Shown here: positions 5,102 to 5,623 of the stretch, in pieces | Layout: every line of letters starts with the position of its first letter | Position numbering within the stretch: position 1 is the stretch's first letter | Assembly (NCBI GenBank): GCA_019347995.1 | Contig: JAHWKH010000182.1 | Location: 1 to 5,623 of the forward strand | DNA from: Gemmatimonadota bacterium | GTDB lineage: Bacteria; Gemmatimonadota; Gemmatimonadetes; Longimicrobiales; UBA6960 | Direction of reading: 5' to 3' | Length of the DNA stretch: 5,623 nt | Notes under the pieces: generated by a model | The model's database searches: none | The model's input: the letters and a program-made list of their open reading frames with translations, nothing else | Told to the model about the DNA's origin: nothing | Made by a program: the position numbers and the translations under genes

Positions 5102-5623
5102 GCCGCGGCCGCCGTGCCGTTCAGCCAGGCCTCGACCTGCCCCCGGGAGCGGCGGACCGACTCCACGTAGCGCTGGTTCATGGGTCCGCGGCCCTTCCAC
5201 CGCTCGAAGACCTCGTCCCACGAGATCTGGCCCTCGTCGAAGGCCCAGCGCTTCGCCTCGGCGTCGTAGGCGCAGGGGAAGGGGAAGTCCAGCTCGTACG
5301 CCTCCTTCTCCTCGTCGTAGTGGGCCGGGACGTCCAGGCCCAGCGACTCGCACAGCGGCACGGTGGACGCCATCCACACCTGGCGGAGCTGGTCGTTGGT
5401 GAGGCCCTTGAGCCGGTAGTCGAGCTGGCCCGAGTGGCGCTTCATGTCGTCGGGAAGCCCGAACCACTCCACCGTCATGGGGAACATCCAGTCCACCGCC
5501 CGCTGGACCATCTCGCGGGCCTCGCCGCCCGCCTTGGCCAGGCGGCGCATCCACACCTCGCCGTGGCGCAGATGGAAGGTCTCCTCCATATCGACCTTAA
5601 CCAGCGCCCGCTTGAGGGGGCCG
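5098..5623 (-). CDS. paaA: 1,2-phenylacetyl-CoA epoxidase catalytic subunit PaaA, C-terminal fragment (start beyond right edge)
   Basis: PaaA is the diiron oxygenase subunit that epoxidises the ring of phenylacetyl-CoA, with electrons from the PaaE reductase. The fragment is 174 residues of a protein usually about 310 long. It opens with GPLKRALVKVD followed by MEETFHLRHGE, which aligns with the [20 protein letters not shown] region of E. coli PaaA. Glu14 and His17 of the fragment form the second ExxH iron-binding motif. The downstream part is typical of the family: WMFPMTVEWFGLPDD, then LKGLTNDQLRQVWMASTVPL and ISWDEVFERWKGRGPMNQR. The first ExxH motif and other ligands lie outside the window. 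The frame is open to the right edge, so the ATG at 5589 is internal. Its stop overlaps the GTG of the next gene. It is the first visible gene of the operon. Confidence 0.93.
   Translation of the reverse strand, partial: GPLKRALVKVDMEETFHLRHGEVWMRRLAKAGGEAREMVQRAVDWMFPMTVEWFGLPDDMKRHSGQLDYRLKGLTNDQLRQVWMASTVPLCESLGLDVPAHYDEEKEAYELDFPFPCAYDAEAKRWAFDEGQISWDEVFERWKGRGPMNQRYVESVRRSRGQVEAWLNGTAAAA

Noticed and set aside
5102..5554. Upstream 151-codon extension of the DUF59 protein frame
   Set aside because: It overlaps paaA entirely and is low-complexity Arg/Pro/Gly sequence; the family match begins after the GTG at 5101.

Overview
This is a very GC-rich bacterial window holding nine protein genes, packed tightly with short intergenic gaps. 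Two predicted lipoproteins have Cys-Gly-Gly just after the lipobox. Together with a partial group II PLP-dependent decarboxylase and a phenylacetyl-CoA epoxidase cluster, the style suggests a Gram-negative soil or marine bacterium, possibly Gemmatimonadota. That taxonomic guess rests on sequence style only, because there is no rRNA or marker gene here. I see no mobile element, tRNA, rRNA or CRISPR.

Left part (1-838): the N-terminal end of a PLP-dependent decarboxylase runs off the left edge on the minus strand. A 158-base divergent spacer follows, with a plausible sigma70-type promoter and a perfect 7-bp hairpin. It leads into a small uncharacterised plus-strand gene (435-749). Middle part (839-2747): two minus-strand genes encode exported lipoproteins. 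One has no recognised function (1911-2642). The other is a kelch-like, apparently six-bladed beta-propeller (839-1810). Both have strong Shine-Dalgarno sequences that fix starts well inside the longest open frames. Then comes a divergent spacer and a plus-strand gene for a 195-residue acidic protein of unknown function (2748-3335). It converges on the last group with 20 bases between stops.

Right part (3356-5623, minus strand): a phenylacetyl-CoA 1,2-epoxidase (paa) operon, transcribed right to left. The order is paaA (partial, runs off the right edge), a DUF59/MIP18-type paaD-like gene, paaB, paaC, and a small zinc-ribbon gene. PaaA carries the diiron site that epoxidises the aromatic ring of phenylacetyl-CoA. 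PaaC is its structural partner, PaaB bridges subunits, and PaaD is thought to help metal or Fe-S maturation. No PaaE reductase is visible, and none can follow directly downstream.

Two things stand out. First, PaaD, one polypeptide in E. coli (DUF59 plus C-terminal zinc ribbon), appears here as two separate genes at opposite ends of paaBC. Second, this PaaC keeps a full-looking set of diiron ligands (Asp29, Glu61/His64, Asp115, Glu144/His147) that, as I recall the sequence, E. coli PaaC has largely lost. It may therefore be a metal-binding subunit rather than a purely structural one.
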